The notes under the pieces were generated by a model. That model had not been told where the DNA came from. It ran no database searches and saw only the letters and a program-made list of their open reading frames with translations. A DNA stretch of 64,000 bases from Siphonodentalium dalli (lineage: Eukaryota; Mollusca; Scaphopoda; Gadilida; Siphonodentaliidae), in the NCBI GenBank assembly GCA_032622095.1, contig CP136062.1:129969282-130033281 (forward strand). Direction: 5' to 3'. Numbering within the stretch: the stretch's first letter is position 1; every line of letters starts with the position of its first letter. Both the position numbers and the translations under genes were made by a program. Below, piece after piece: positions 23,646 through 33,753 of this stretch.

Positions 23646-23779
23646 TTTTATATATTTTATTGTACCCCAATTTCAATAAATTCCCAGTGACAATAGCGAT
23701 CTAATATGAATATTATATTATAAAATAACTAATTTGAGTCGACGATGTCTACTGAAAACGTTCCGGCTAACAGGCTATC

Positions 23780-24297
23780 GTAAAAGTAAAATTTAATTAT
23801 TTAATATAAATTCATTTATGGCTGGAGTCATAAAATGGAGAGTTATGCCTTTGCGAGTTACCGTTCTTGAATCGCATATGTTGCGTGTCTTTTATCGACG
23901 GCCATTCGCGAACATTATCGAGTTGCAAACATGTTACCTGCAAAAGAAGGCCCGTTATAACCGATTCGGGAAAAAAGGAGAAAGAAACAAGAGTCATAAA
24001 GCGTCAAGTATTTTATAGGGAGTGAGATTGTTCGATGGAAGAGATTGAATGCATCAATCGAAGCTGTGAGCAATGAACTTCCGGTTCTTCCTGCGACCTG
24101 CGTCTTCTCCGGTGAAGGTCAAAAACATGGCGCGTAGTTTGAAATCGTAATATTTTTGTTTCCAAGATCAATATTTTCTTCGCTAAATTAGGTTTATACG
24201 AAACTCATAAAAACACGAACACAATCTAACTTGAAAGTTATTTCAATGGGAGTAAATAAAAAAATCGCCTATCTTAGTGTACAGTACCCCTTTAAGA
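23780..24297. mobile_element. Family C element, copy 3, partial
   Basis: The right end reads CTTAGTGTACAGTACCCCTTT (24276-24296), the inverse of the AAAGGGGTACTG terminus at 3561. Near the left side, TTTATGGCTGGAGTCATAAA (about 23815) repeats the hairpin centre of copy 1 (about 3738-3755). The 500 bp between the two is not shared with the other copies. Overlapping frames (23818-24018 plus, 23812-23997 minus) have no motif I recognise. Confidence 0.5.
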
Positions 24298-24475
24298 TAG
24301 AACAAAAATAAGTCTTCACTGAAATGTTTTTGCCAAAAAGGCAAAGAAAAGGGGTCGCCGTTCAACTGAACTGTTTGGTGGAAAATCATACAACGCAGAG
24401 CTAGAAAATGGGCTATTATATAGCAGGTTGAACGTATGTCACTATAATTTCGACCAAAACATACAGTCGAATTAC

Positions 24476-24628
24476 TTAAAGAAATAAATACACTGCGCAT
24501 CGGCGTGTATAGTAGAATTTGACCACAGTAACTGATTGTATAGGACTCCGCTTCGCGTCGTCCTACAATCAGTTTCTTTGTGGTCAAATCTACAATACAC
24601 GCCGATGCGCAGTGTATTTATTTCTTAA
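24476..24628. mobile_element. TTAA-flanked hairpin MITE (153 bp)
   Basis: The left arm begins TTAAAGAAATAAATACACTG (24476) and the right arm ends CAGTGTATTTATTTCTTAA (24628). Arms pair through CGCATCGGCGTGTAT, TTTGACCACA and CTGATTGTA to a short GC-rich loop near 24551. TTAA at both ends suits insertion at TTAA sites, as for piggyBac-type elements. Confidence 0.75.
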
Positions 24629-24690
24629 CTCATTGAGTGCCAGGTCTCCTGAGGAGAATCGATATCTGTACGCCAGGTCTCCTGGGAAAA
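24625..24690 (+). repeat. TTAACTCATTGAGTGCC-type terminus with duplicated GCCAGGTCTCCTG
   Basis: Immediately beside the hairpin, TTAACTCATTGAGTGCC is followed by GCCAGGTCTCCTG twice (about 24640 and 24672). The leading 17 bases resemble the ends of the elements at 32424-32711. It may be one end of another TTAA-type element. Confidence 0.45.
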
Positions 24691-25867
24691 AAGAACATTA
24701 TTCACACTAACTATATATTTAGTTTGACTATTCAATATAGGACAGAATCGAATTGACAACAGGCATCGCTAGTATAGGCCCTATCCATGACCTGCTTTTA
24801 AACTCCATGTCCGGTACTCGGGGGTCATCATAGGTCAAAAATTTCATGTTGCCATGGCAACGAGGACTTAAAATTGACACCGATTGACTGAAATCACAAA
24901 GTTGTTGTTTTGTGTGGCCATCTAAATAATTTATTCAGTGTAGTTTTAGACATTAATTTTGCTGGTGGAATAACATAGCATTTTAGATAGAATCCGGGGG
25001 GGGGGGGGGGTAATCGGTGTGACTAAACGAATTTTGTGAATGGGATGACGTTTACAATGAACACTCTCAGAGAAAAGCAGATTATTAAATTGAAAACTAT
25101 TTGGAGATGTATTGTTTCGTTCTTTTTGGCCTATAATAGACGCACTTGCCGCGGTGGGATGTACTTCCAGTTTGTACTGTATCTAGGTGACAATGCCACA
25201 TATTAGTACATCGGATTAACCCGGTGACGATTATATCCGATTCAGCGCATCGACCCCCCCCCCCCTTCCATACCAAATTTCAGTTCGATATCGTAAATAA
25301 TGTAAGAGCAATATACTGACAATTGTTTTCTATAGTAAATTCTCATTGTAATTTGGCGAACCAGTGTTTGATTGACATATTGTGTACGTTGTCGACATCA
25401 GCGTTCCTGTGTCGTTTGGTGTCAAACCAAGTTTACGATGGATCAGGGCATGCCCGACTTTATAGGAATCGACCTTTACGCAATTAAAATCGGTTTCCAA
25501 TTAACAGATATGTACGATATGTACGCTGTATCCGTTGACCTCTTAGAGAGTTTGAACTCTGCAAGTCTAAGTCACGCCCACATATCACATCAATTTTCAC
25601 CACCTGTTTTTATACGACTGTATCTCCTAAACGCCTCGACATGCGGAGCTGCCTGATGCGTCATTTGAACGGAGACATGCTGGGCTATACCCCGATGTAC
25701 AAGTTGAATCTTCGCATGCGCGTATATACAGAACCCCCCCCCCCCCCTTGAAAATTAAACAAACGCTTCTCCCAAAATGTGACTTGTAGTATGCAGGGTT
25801 CTAATCATGTGCAAACAGATTGAAATTGTGAGATTGGATTAGAAGGCAGAATGTTACAAACGGTGTG
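24691..25867. other. Non-coding stretch with three G/C homopolymer runs
   Basis: A G-run at about 24996-25012 and C-runs at about 25254-25265 and 25735-25748 stand out in AT-rich DNA. The frame at 25372-25656 has no recognisable domain. Confidence 0.5.
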
Positions 25868-25957
25868 TGTTGGGCGACGAGATATCTCGTCGTCGGCGCT
25901 CAGATGGTGTCTTTCGGGCGACGAGATATCTCGTCGCCGGCGCTCAATGAGTAAAGT
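25868..25957. repeat. Duplicated 18-bp perfect palindrome
   Basis: CGACGAGATATCTCGTCG occurs twice, at about 25876-25893 and 25920-25937, each followed by CGGCGCTCA. The unit period is about 44 bp. The right side ends GCGCTCAATGAGTAAA, similar to the inverse of the TTAACTCATTGAGTGCC terminus at 24625. Confidence 0.85.
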
Positions 25958-25984
25958 ATACCGTGTAGGTGAATTTTTTGGAAA

Positions 25985-27570
25985 AGGCTCAATTAATTGC
26001 GCTTAAGTACAATCAATTGCGATTAAGCGCAATTCATTATTAAATGTGAATTTGGCCTCCCATAGATGATCATGTACTTTTATGGGAGGCCGATTTCACT
26101 TTTATTAGCTAATGATGCTTAAGTGTAAATTATGCTTAAGTTAAGTGTAACTCATGCTTATTAAGTGCCATTCACTTACGCTTAAGCGTAATTCACTTAC
26201 GCTATATATAAGCGTAAATAATTTATGATTCATCATAATTTAATTACGAGTAAGTGTAATTGCGTTCTTCATCTATCTTACTCATGTGTGGCTCTAGGGG
26301 AGGGGTGAGTGATGGCTACAGCCCCCCCCCCTGTCGGGAAGATCTGCAATGGTCAGCCAGGTAGCAATAGTCCCCCCCCCCCTGTTGGGATCGAAAACCC
26401 CTACGTCAGGGAAATCCTGGTGCCATCACTGATCTTACCTCGGGTATAATAGTATTTATGATGTATAGACTATAAGTTATTGGTATTAGTAATGTGGTTG
26501 CATCCATTTCAGCTTGAGTTGAGCGCTGAGATTTTAGTATGGATTACGCTTAAGCTTAATTCATTTAGGTACACTTAAGCGTAATTAATCTTTCTATGAG
26601 AATGAATTAAGCTTAAGCATAAATGAATTACACTTAAGTGCAAATGAATTTCACTTAAGCATACATGTATTACGCTTAAGTGTAAATGAATTTCACGTAA
26701 GCATGAATTGGGCTCATATATAGGGGAGGGAAAGCTTATTGCCAAAAACTAGCATAATATATGTCGACTTTAAAAACTTTAATGCATCTATTTTTGATGT
26801 ACGGTCTCCAAATTATAATACATTTGCCTTGAATCGGATTCGAAATGGCAATTTTGTGTTTTGATATGAGAGGCCTTTTGCACAATTATTCATTATTTTC
26901 GCTTCAGTGTAAATCATTTATTCTTCAGTGCAAATCGATTGTGCTTCAATTTAAACCATTTGCGCTTTATGGGTAGAGTATCTGCTTCTATTTTATGCTT
27001 GAGACCATCAGTACTCTGGGAGGCCAAATTCACATTTAATAGCCAATTACGATTAAGCGTAATGCATTACGCTTAAGCATAATGCCATTACACTTAAATA
27101 TAATACCATTACGCTTAAGCGTAATTCAGATTTCCATCGAATTTCCATCGAATTTGGCCATTACGCTTAAGCATAATGGAATTTGTATTACGTAATTCAA
27201 ATTCCATATTTCAAAACTGCCCTGGACTGGAGCTGAATGGATGCAGCCAATTACTGATGCCAGAAACTTTTGACATATATTTACCTTAGATGATACCATT
27301 ATAATTATGTAAGGTTGCAAGGCTATGAAAACCTATTGCGCTTAAGCATAATAGCATTATGCTTAAGCGCAATGGCATTACGCTTAAGCATAATGGAGAT
27401 GTGTGTGAGACATGTATGCTTAAACGTAATGGCATTACACTTAAGTATAATAGCATTATGCTTAAGCGTAATGGAATTACTCTTACCGTCTTACACGTAA
27501 AAGCTTAATTGCATTATGCTTGCATCACGCTTAAGCGTAATTTGCTATTAAATGTGAAGTTGGCCTCCCG
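25985..27570. repeat. Cluster of CTTAAG-centred palindromes
   Basis: About 18 CTTAAG hexamers lie in 1.6 kb, mostly inside the imperfect palindrome TTACGCTTAAGCGTAA or variants (ATGCTTAAGCGC, ACACTTAAGTGT, ACGCTTAAGCAT), plus many degraded forms. They fall in three blocks: about 25985-26260, 26540-26715 and 27040-27545. Copies of GGGAGGCCAAATTCACATTT, or its inverse, bound or punctuate the blocks near 26043-26063, 26080-26100, 27007-27030 and 27545-27572. The last two face each other and would form the ends of one element of about 560 bp. There is no protein frame. Confidence 0.75.
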
Positions 27571-27572
27571 TA
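27007..27572. mobile_element. Candidate TIR element inside the CTTAAG cluster
   Basis: The left end GGGAGGCCAAATTCACATTT with AATAGCCAATTACG following, and the right end CGTAATTTGCTATTAAATGT with GAAGTTGGCCTCCC following, are inverted copies. The interior consists mainly of CTTAAG palindromes. It looks like a non-autonomous DNA element carrying many short sub-terminal repeats. No target duplication was established. Confidence 0.5.
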
Positions 27573-28004
27573 CAGTACTAGTACATAGGCCTATGTTGAA
27601 TGATGTCTTCATGGCCGGAATCAATGTGATTTTTGGGGGAATCTCTGCATATTAATTTTTATTTTCACTTTAGCGTAAATGAATTACTCGATCTTCATCA
27701 TAAATATATAGATATAAAAAATCGCGGAATCAGATATGAAACGAATTTGCTACTTCACAACTTCCGATATGTGGCAATGGATAACTGAAGTATTTATTTA
27801 TTTATTTATAAACAGTAAGTTGTTATGAATATGTCCTGCATAGGTTCTTATTAGATAAGTTTCATTTGGAAGCAAAATGAAGGCAGTTACGGCGTCATGA
27901 CGTCAAAGCGTCATTTGTCTCTGCGGGCCAGAATCCGGACATGACTGAACGTGTCATGTCGTCTTCGCGGACAACTGATCATGATTTCACCTCACTATAA
28001 ACCA
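27573..28004. other. No gene seen
   Basis: Unique sequence with a short TTTA microsatellite at about 27795-27812. Confidence 0.4.
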
Positions 28005-28105
28005 GACATCTATTGATTGATTTATTGATTGAGAGCTTAACGTCGTCTTAACTTTTAGCAGCTACATATATGCCATATATCGCGACCATACTGGACATAT
28101 AAACG
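28005..28105 (-). mobile_element. SINE 3' fragment, inverted
   Basis: Read on the minus strand it gives GTCGCGATATATGGCATATA, then GACGTTAAGC and an ATCA/ATAA repeat tail, matching the tail architecture of the SINE at 2479-2790. The 5' part cannot be traced beyond about 100 bp. Confidence 0.65.
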
Positions 28106-28785
28106 CAGACATGCACGCGCTTCAATTACTAGTTATATTATATATCGACTAATTTTGATTCCTGGAACGTGATAAAATGTCAAATTATACTAGATTTGAT
28201 TTGAGGCTTGGATATTGTGTGTCGCTTTAATTCCATTAAATTCCGTTCCTTTGCAGTTATTCCAAACTAGGTATAATTCCCGAGGGGTAGACGATTGCTA
28301 ACTGAAATTCGGCAGGTGGAGGCAGACGCAAATTCGCCTAACCAGCGAATCAAGACTGATCCAGGCAGCTGGCGTGGCCACGAGGGAATATGAGAAATTT
28401 CATTCTCCAGCGACCCTCAATAAGAAAATCTCGAAGCACCATGCCCTGGTATTGTTTCGTAATGTGTTTTAAAGGAATCGTTCGCGGAACCATTTGAAAT
28501 AGTAATTCTCCCTCATTGATACTAAGTTGTCACGGCGACAAATAATAGGAGTCAATTGGATTTTTATGATTCCCGAATTACATGCGTCAATCGAAATCGC
28601 GCGTTTCCATTGATAGGGCGCGCTGGAGTGTCAGCCGAATTATTGTGCGACAACACCAATCCGTCTGCTTCCATTGTGTTTGTGGGCTGCTAATCTTTCT
28701 TTCCTAATTTAGAACCTTTCACCAACTGCTCTGCATTCCTATCTGGACATCGATACCTATACTATATGTGTATTCGGATGTTATG
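28106..28785. other. Unique, balanced-composition stretch, no gene seen
   Basis: 28240-28740 is less AT-rich than its surroundings, contains no repeat seen elsewhere and has no long frame. Regulatory DNA or an exon-poor transcript are possible; nothing in the sequence settles it. Confidence 0.4.
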
Positions 28786-28965
28786 GGTGTTCTCAGTTTT
28801 CAAAGAAGATCGAAAACATCTTACATTTTAGCCATTACTGATCCCCGGGAAGCAAAGTCTGCCAAACTTGCACAGATACACAAGACAGGTGATGTTTTTG
28901 GGTGTTCCCAGGTTTTAAAGAAGATCGAAAACATTTAGCATTTTAGCCATCGCCGATCCCCGGAC
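28786..28965 (+). repeat. Two-copy repeat of about 65 bp
   Basis: GGGTGTTCTCAGTTTTCAAA...GATCCCCGGG (28786-28850) recurs as GGGTGTTCCCAGGTTTTAAA...GATCCCCGGA (about 28900-28965). The shared core is GAAGATCGAAAACAT. Confidence 0.8.
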
Positions 28966-28989
28966 AAGTCTGAGTTTAGTGTGCCTATC

Positions 28990-29205
28990 ATTAGCAGAAT
29001 GAGGTCCCCATGCAGAGGGTGAATTTAGTTACGCTATCCCGCGTAGCGGGCTAGCATCACTAAATTCATCGTCTGGGAGACCTCACTATGCTTGCCTTCT
29101 CTGGACAGTTTCTTTACTATCAATTTTCTATAGTTCTAAACTTCTTCACATAGCTTCTATTTCTTTTTAGTTTAGTTTCTCTATATCCCCAAAATGGCAG
29201 ACAAC
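28990..29205. mobile_element. Palindrome family E, single copy plus 3' flank
   Basis: The hairpin 28993-29090 (AGCAGAATGAGGTCCCC, GCTATCCCGCGTAGCGGGCTAGC, GAGACCTCACTATGCT) matches the unit doubled at 6988-7243. The following 115 bp (TCTTCTCTGGACAGTTTC to AAATGGCAGACAAC) is shared with 31507-31630, so the repeated unit is longer than the palindrome. Confidence 0.8.
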
Positions 29206-29403
29206 AGTGAAATGTTGGGAATAAAATCATACATGTAATGAATAGTACTAAATATAGAAATTTAAATAATGCAATACCATCGTTTGCGTGCGTGTTACCA
29301 CTGATTGCGTGATCACCGCTGACTTTTTCATAAACACGACAAATTTTATTTGTGAGATTGAATAGTTCTCTGCCTCTGATATACATGTAACTATATATGA
29401 AAA

Positions 29404-29730
29404 CTAGTTATCGTTACACAGACCGAATTTACATGTATACATATTGATTTGACAGGTAGTTGATACCTTATATCTCTCAATAAGGCAATAAGCCACTTCA
29501 ACAGATGTGATTTCATTATACTGTGTTGAACATCTACAAATTTCCACAATGTCTAAATTCAATACGTAACCTATATCTAGATTATTCCACAGATGTTGAG
29601 CGGGCCGTGGAAATCTTCTACCACCCCATTCTGGACCATTATGTTTTTTGTCATTGATTTGCATTTCTTTGGACGCTAGAAGTATTTCATCGGCCGCTAT
29701 AAAGAAAATGCCGTACATTAATGTGTTCAA
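29404..29730 (-). pseudogene. Possible decayed C-terminus of an L2/CR1-like LINE
   Basis: The minus-strand frame reads AADEILLAS, then GRRFPRPAQHLWNNL. The same order (SAD-x-ILLA, later GRRSF, then LWNSL) ends the reverse transcriptase of the LINE at 52045-54830. Surrounding residues do not match, so this is either a much-decayed remnant or a coincidence. No 5' part is recognisable. Confidence 0.3.
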
Positions 29731-30377
29731 ACGATTGAGAGGCAGTCACTCTTTAATTGATTCTATTTGCGATGATCCTCTAAATCACGACCCATTCAGC
29801 AATTCCTGGTCAAATTATTAATGAGGATCAATGGGTTTTTAGTGATGACGTACCCTGATCCTTCAATCAACTTGGAATTGCCTGCATCATAACGTAAAAC
29901 TTTCCCTGATCCTACCTAATCCTCAATTAGATCTCTTCTCGCCCGAAAGTGACAGTCGTGTTCATTCCACATGCGTACACTGACATCAGCCCATATGGCC
30001 ACCTCTTCGGTCGTGGTCTTCTGTAGACAAGCCGAAACTATCAGGTGTTCGACAATTGCACTTAGATGAATACAAACGGTGTGGGTGTTGCAAAAAGAGC
30101 TATCGTTTTACAGTATAGACATTGTTATGCACTATATACATATCCGGGGAAACACACCAACTAGAACTTCTAACTTGAATCCGAGATTCCGAAGAACTTT
30201 TAGTACAAACATATTTTTTCATTTAAAAAGAAAACAAAGTGTCAAGCATCAAGTATACACGTACAATAGATACAATATATAAGACAATCATTATGCGTGA
30301 TTATGGGTGGTGGTGGTGGCGAACTATAGAGTATTAGACAACAAGCCCGTTGGCCTTATTAAGTCATCCCTGGGGTG
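29731..30377. other. No gene seen
   Basis: Unique sequence. 29740-30060 is moderately balanced in composition and contains several GATCC/GGATC pieces, but I could define no element. Confidence 0.4.
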
Positions 30378-31125
30378 AAGTATAATGTATAACTGATGTG
30401 AGAATACATATAGTATAGACCATTACTATATGTATAATGTATAAATGATGTGAGAATACATGTAGTATAGACCATTACAATATGTATAATGTATAACTGA
30501 TGTGAGGATACATGTAATATAGACCATTACTATATGTATAATGTATAAATGATGTGAGAATACATGTAGTATAGACCATTACAATATGTATAATGTATAA
30601 CTGATGTGAGGATACATGTAATATAGACCATTACTATATGTATAATGTATAACTGATGTGAGAATACATGTAGTATAGACCATTACTATATATATTATGT
30701 ATAACTGATGTGAGAATACATGTAATATAGACCATTACTTTTTGTATAATGTATAACTGATGTGAGAATACATGGACCATTCATATATATATATGTATAA
30801 TGTATAACTGATGTGAGAATACATGGACCATTCCTATATATATATGTATAATGTATAACTGATGTGAGAATACATGGACCATTCCTATATATACGTATAA
30901 TGTATAACTGATATGAGAATGAGTGTAACATTCCTATATATATGTATAATTTATAAGTGATGTGAGAATACATGGACCATTCCTATATATATACGTATAA
31001 TGTATAACTGATTTGAGAATGAGTGTACCATTCCTATATATATGTATAATGTATAACAGATGTGAGAATTCATGTACCATTCCTATATATATGTATAATT
31101 TATAAGTGATGTGAGAATACATGTA
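30378..31125 (+). repeat. AT-rich minisatellite, 52-bp unit, about 14 copies
   Basis: The unit reads TATAATGTATAACTGATGTG, then AGAATACATGTAGTATAGAC and CATTACTATATG. The first half keeps this form. From about 30765 the units carry ACATGGACCATTC and a variable TA run. Repetitive frames on the minus strand (30695-31122) are artefacts of the array. Confidence 0.92.
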
Positions 31126-31412
31126 GTCTAGAAAAGGTTAAGTAACAATTCCAGTCAGTTTAAAGATCCACCGTCCTATTTGCAAAATAAAATTACAATT
31201 GGCACGTTTTCTATGCCAGAAAATAATTAAAACGTATGAGTCCATACAGTAGAAGGTTCGGATGATCAGCTATCGGTTTTCAAGAGGGGACGAATTCACA
31301 CGTTTTGAATGTTTGTCAGGCTAGCAAACATCCCAAGGATCTTCTCTGATAGAGAGCGTTAGTGCTTTCGTTTCGCAAAAAGCAGCACATACTAATGCAC
31401 ATTCTCAATTAT

Positions 31413-31630
31413 TTGCAGAATGAGGTCTCCAGAATGTGAATTTAGTGACACTATCCCACATAGCGGGCTAGCAGCACTAAATCCGCCTTCTGGGAGACCT
31501 CATTCTGCTTAGGCCTCGTCTTCTCTGGAAAGTTTCTTTACTATCAAATTTCTATAGTTCTAAACTTCTTCACATAGATTCTATTTATTTTTTAGTTTAG
31601 TTTCTCTATATCCCAAAATTGGCAGACGAC
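31413..31630. mobile_element. Palindrome family E, single copy plus 3' flank
   Basis: The hairpin 31415-31505 (GCAGAATGAGGTCTCC ... GGAGACCTCATTCTGC-like right arm) is followed by the flank shared with 29095-29205 (TCTTCTCTGGAAAGTTTC to TTGGCAGACGAC). Confidence 0.8.
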
Positions 31631-31635
31631 ACATT

Positions 31636-31778
31636 TCATAATCGAGGTTCCCAATGAGTGTACATCACAATATTCACCATTTGGGAACTTCAATCTGAGT
31701 CTATGTCTTCCATAGCAGATGAGGCCATGCATAATAAGGTCCCCAGAGGGTGAATTTGTTGTTGCTAGCCCGTTCTCA
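31636..31778. repeat. Fragments of palindrome family E
   Basis: GAGGTTCCCAATGAGTG...CATTTGGGAACTTCAATCTG (about 31643-31698) and AGGTCCCCAGAGGGTGAATT (31739 onward, ending at GCTAGCCCG) are partial, decayed copies. Confidence 0.6.
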
Positions 31779-31851
31779 ATTATGGTCTCTTGTACTCGTT
31801 TTCAACGTTCATCTGACGGATATTTTTGTGGATTATCACGATGCCTATGTC

Positions 31852-31977
31852 ATATAAGGATTAACTGACATGTGGACTGTTTTTATGGAGATGTAACCGC
31901 GAGGTGAGTGGTCATAACTTGTGTAAAACCCGCGGTTACATCTCCATAACAGTCCACATGACAGTTAATCCTTATAT
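31852..31977. mobile_element. 126-bp foldback element
   Basis: ATATAAGGATTAACTG at the left pairs with CAGTTAATCCTTATAT at the right. The arms continue through CATGTGGACTGT and ATGGAGATGTAACCGCG to a loop near 31918. The stem is nearly perfect. Confidence 0.82.
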
Positions 31978-32423
31978 TTATATACATTTAGCGAAAAAGC
32001 CACTTTTGTAAATGTATTTAAATCGAAAAGTGTATCGTGTAGCTCAAAATATCCCATAGCACCCTTGGCAAAAGTTAACAGGAACAATTTCTCTTTATAT
32101 TGAAACCCGATGATTTATTAAGTCAACCCTGCGCGAGTCCAAATGCGCCCAAAACATTACGCGTTCGTCTTTCCAAAACCTATGACGCGTCGATGTAATT
32201 ATGAGGCTGCAGTTATGAGCTGTTGCGCGTTCACCGAGAAATAATTGCAACTAACCACGTGGGCGCCGACCTATCAGAATGCTGGATTTAGTGATAATAA
32301 CACTTAGTATGTAAATATACATAATTATGATTTCAAGTATTTTTCTTTTGCTTGGTATGCTGATCTTTGCCTTATTTTAGAAAAGGCTGACTAATAAATG
32401 GTGTCACTTCGAACCGTGGATCT
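31978..32423. other. No gene seen
   Basis: Unique non-coding sequence between two hairpin elements. Confidence 0.4.
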
Positions 32424-32711
32424 TTAACCCTTTCAGTGCCAAGTCCGATTTTTGTATCAACCCATATACCCTGTGCCAATGCATTCTCTTATATATGCGA
32501 GTCGACCATAGGTCGCCTCGCACATATAAGAGAATGCATTGGCCTAACAAATTTTCATCATTTGTTATTATTTTTTTTACAATTTTTTATAATTTTAATA
32601 ATTTTTTCTTATATTCTTTAACTCTTTCAGTGCCAGATTTTATCGGCCCTGGCACTCTACAGACCGTAAATTAGGGCCGATGAGATCGGCCCCTGGCACT
32701 GAAAGAGTTAA
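32424..32711. mobile_element. TTAA-type MITE with nested 94-bp copy (piggyBac-like ends)
   Basis: It starts TTAACCCTTTCAGTGCC and ends GGCACTGAAAGAGTTAA. A second left end, TTAACTCTTTCAGTGCC, at 32618 makes a complete inner hairpin of 94 bp (32618-32711). TTAA plus CCCTTT/CTCTTT and TGCC is the style of piggyBac-like termini. Inside, 32468-32545 is a separate palindrome (TGCCAATGCATTCTCTTATA and inverse), shared with 44626-45052. Confidence 0.7.
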
Positions 32712-33602
32712 GAAAAGTTATTCTTATGCTGGATCAATAAACTTATAATTGCTAGGTTCAGATGACAGAACAACACGCATGGTACATGTAACTCAAACAT
32801 CAACGGACAGAACAGATTATATATATATTACGGCATGTGTATGACGAGAAAGTACATCTAATATGTCACCAAGTAATGAGATGACTGTACACCCCATATA
32901 GCATGACATGGTTCACCCGACGTTGGCCCAACTATTAGTTTGGTTCGTTGTGTGGTCAGATTTGTTTTCGTGCGGATTTAGGAAACCATGTTTTTGGAAA
33001 CGGTAGAGCATACAGATGTCGGAAATCCATGTTTTCATTTTTTGCGACGCTCCCTGGCGACCATCTTGGATTTTGTAAAATGGCCGCTAAAAATAATATT
33101 AACCTACTTTTCCATTATTTGGAAATATCATATGGACATTTATTATATCAGCTCTTGCGATTAGCCAATCAGTGTCGATAAATAGTGACGGTATATGAAC
33201 CCATATTAGGTCAGTGACCCCATATGAAATAAAGATTAGGTGCTTATCCACCATCTTGTTTTTCGGGGATATTTTTGTGTATTTTGGCGCCAAGAATGAG
33301 TTTATCTGTCGGAAATAAAAAATTTCGAATTTAAAGACAAAGTAACATGTACCAAAACCTGCAAGCGATATATTTGAGGAATTATAAAGACTCATAAATA
33401 AACTATCAAACTCAACAAGTTGTCCTACTTCTGGTGATTATCGATTGACTCAATGCGCTGACGTTCAACGCCCATTGCGCGTCACTGCATGTGACGTTAC
33501 ATACGTTAATGATCATAGGGACACATTTAACTTACCAAATTAAATAAATTACAGAGACGATTAATTAAAGGGATAAGCTGGATTTTGTCCACTTACATAA
33601 TA
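32712..33602. other. No gene seen
   Basis: Short frames (32948-33181 plus, 33099-33395 minus) have no motif. No repeat copy was found elsewhere in the window. Confidence 0.4.
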
Positions 33603-33753
33603 AATACGTTACGGGACGCTTAGTGGTCGGATATGGTGTCATGTGAGGCTCAGCGAGATCAATATTAGGCTGGGCCTACGACCTCGCCTAATATTGATCT
33701 CACTTCGCCTCACATGACACCATATCCGACCAATAAGCGTCCCGTAACTTATA
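33603..33753. mobile_element. 151-bp foldback element
   Basis: GTTACGGGACGCTTAGTGG pairs with CCAATAAGCGTCCCGTAAC. The stem continues through TCGGATATGGTGTCATGTGA and ATCAATATTAGGC to a loop at about 33677-33690. Few mismatches. Confidence 0.82.

Noticed and set aside
30695..31122. Minus-strand frames with repeated ILTSVIHYTYIY-like residues
   Set aside because: Produced by the 52-bp minisatellite; no independent sign of translation.
30378..31125. CRISPR-like array
   Set aside because: Units are contiguous minisatellite repeats without unique spacers, in a eukaryotic genome.
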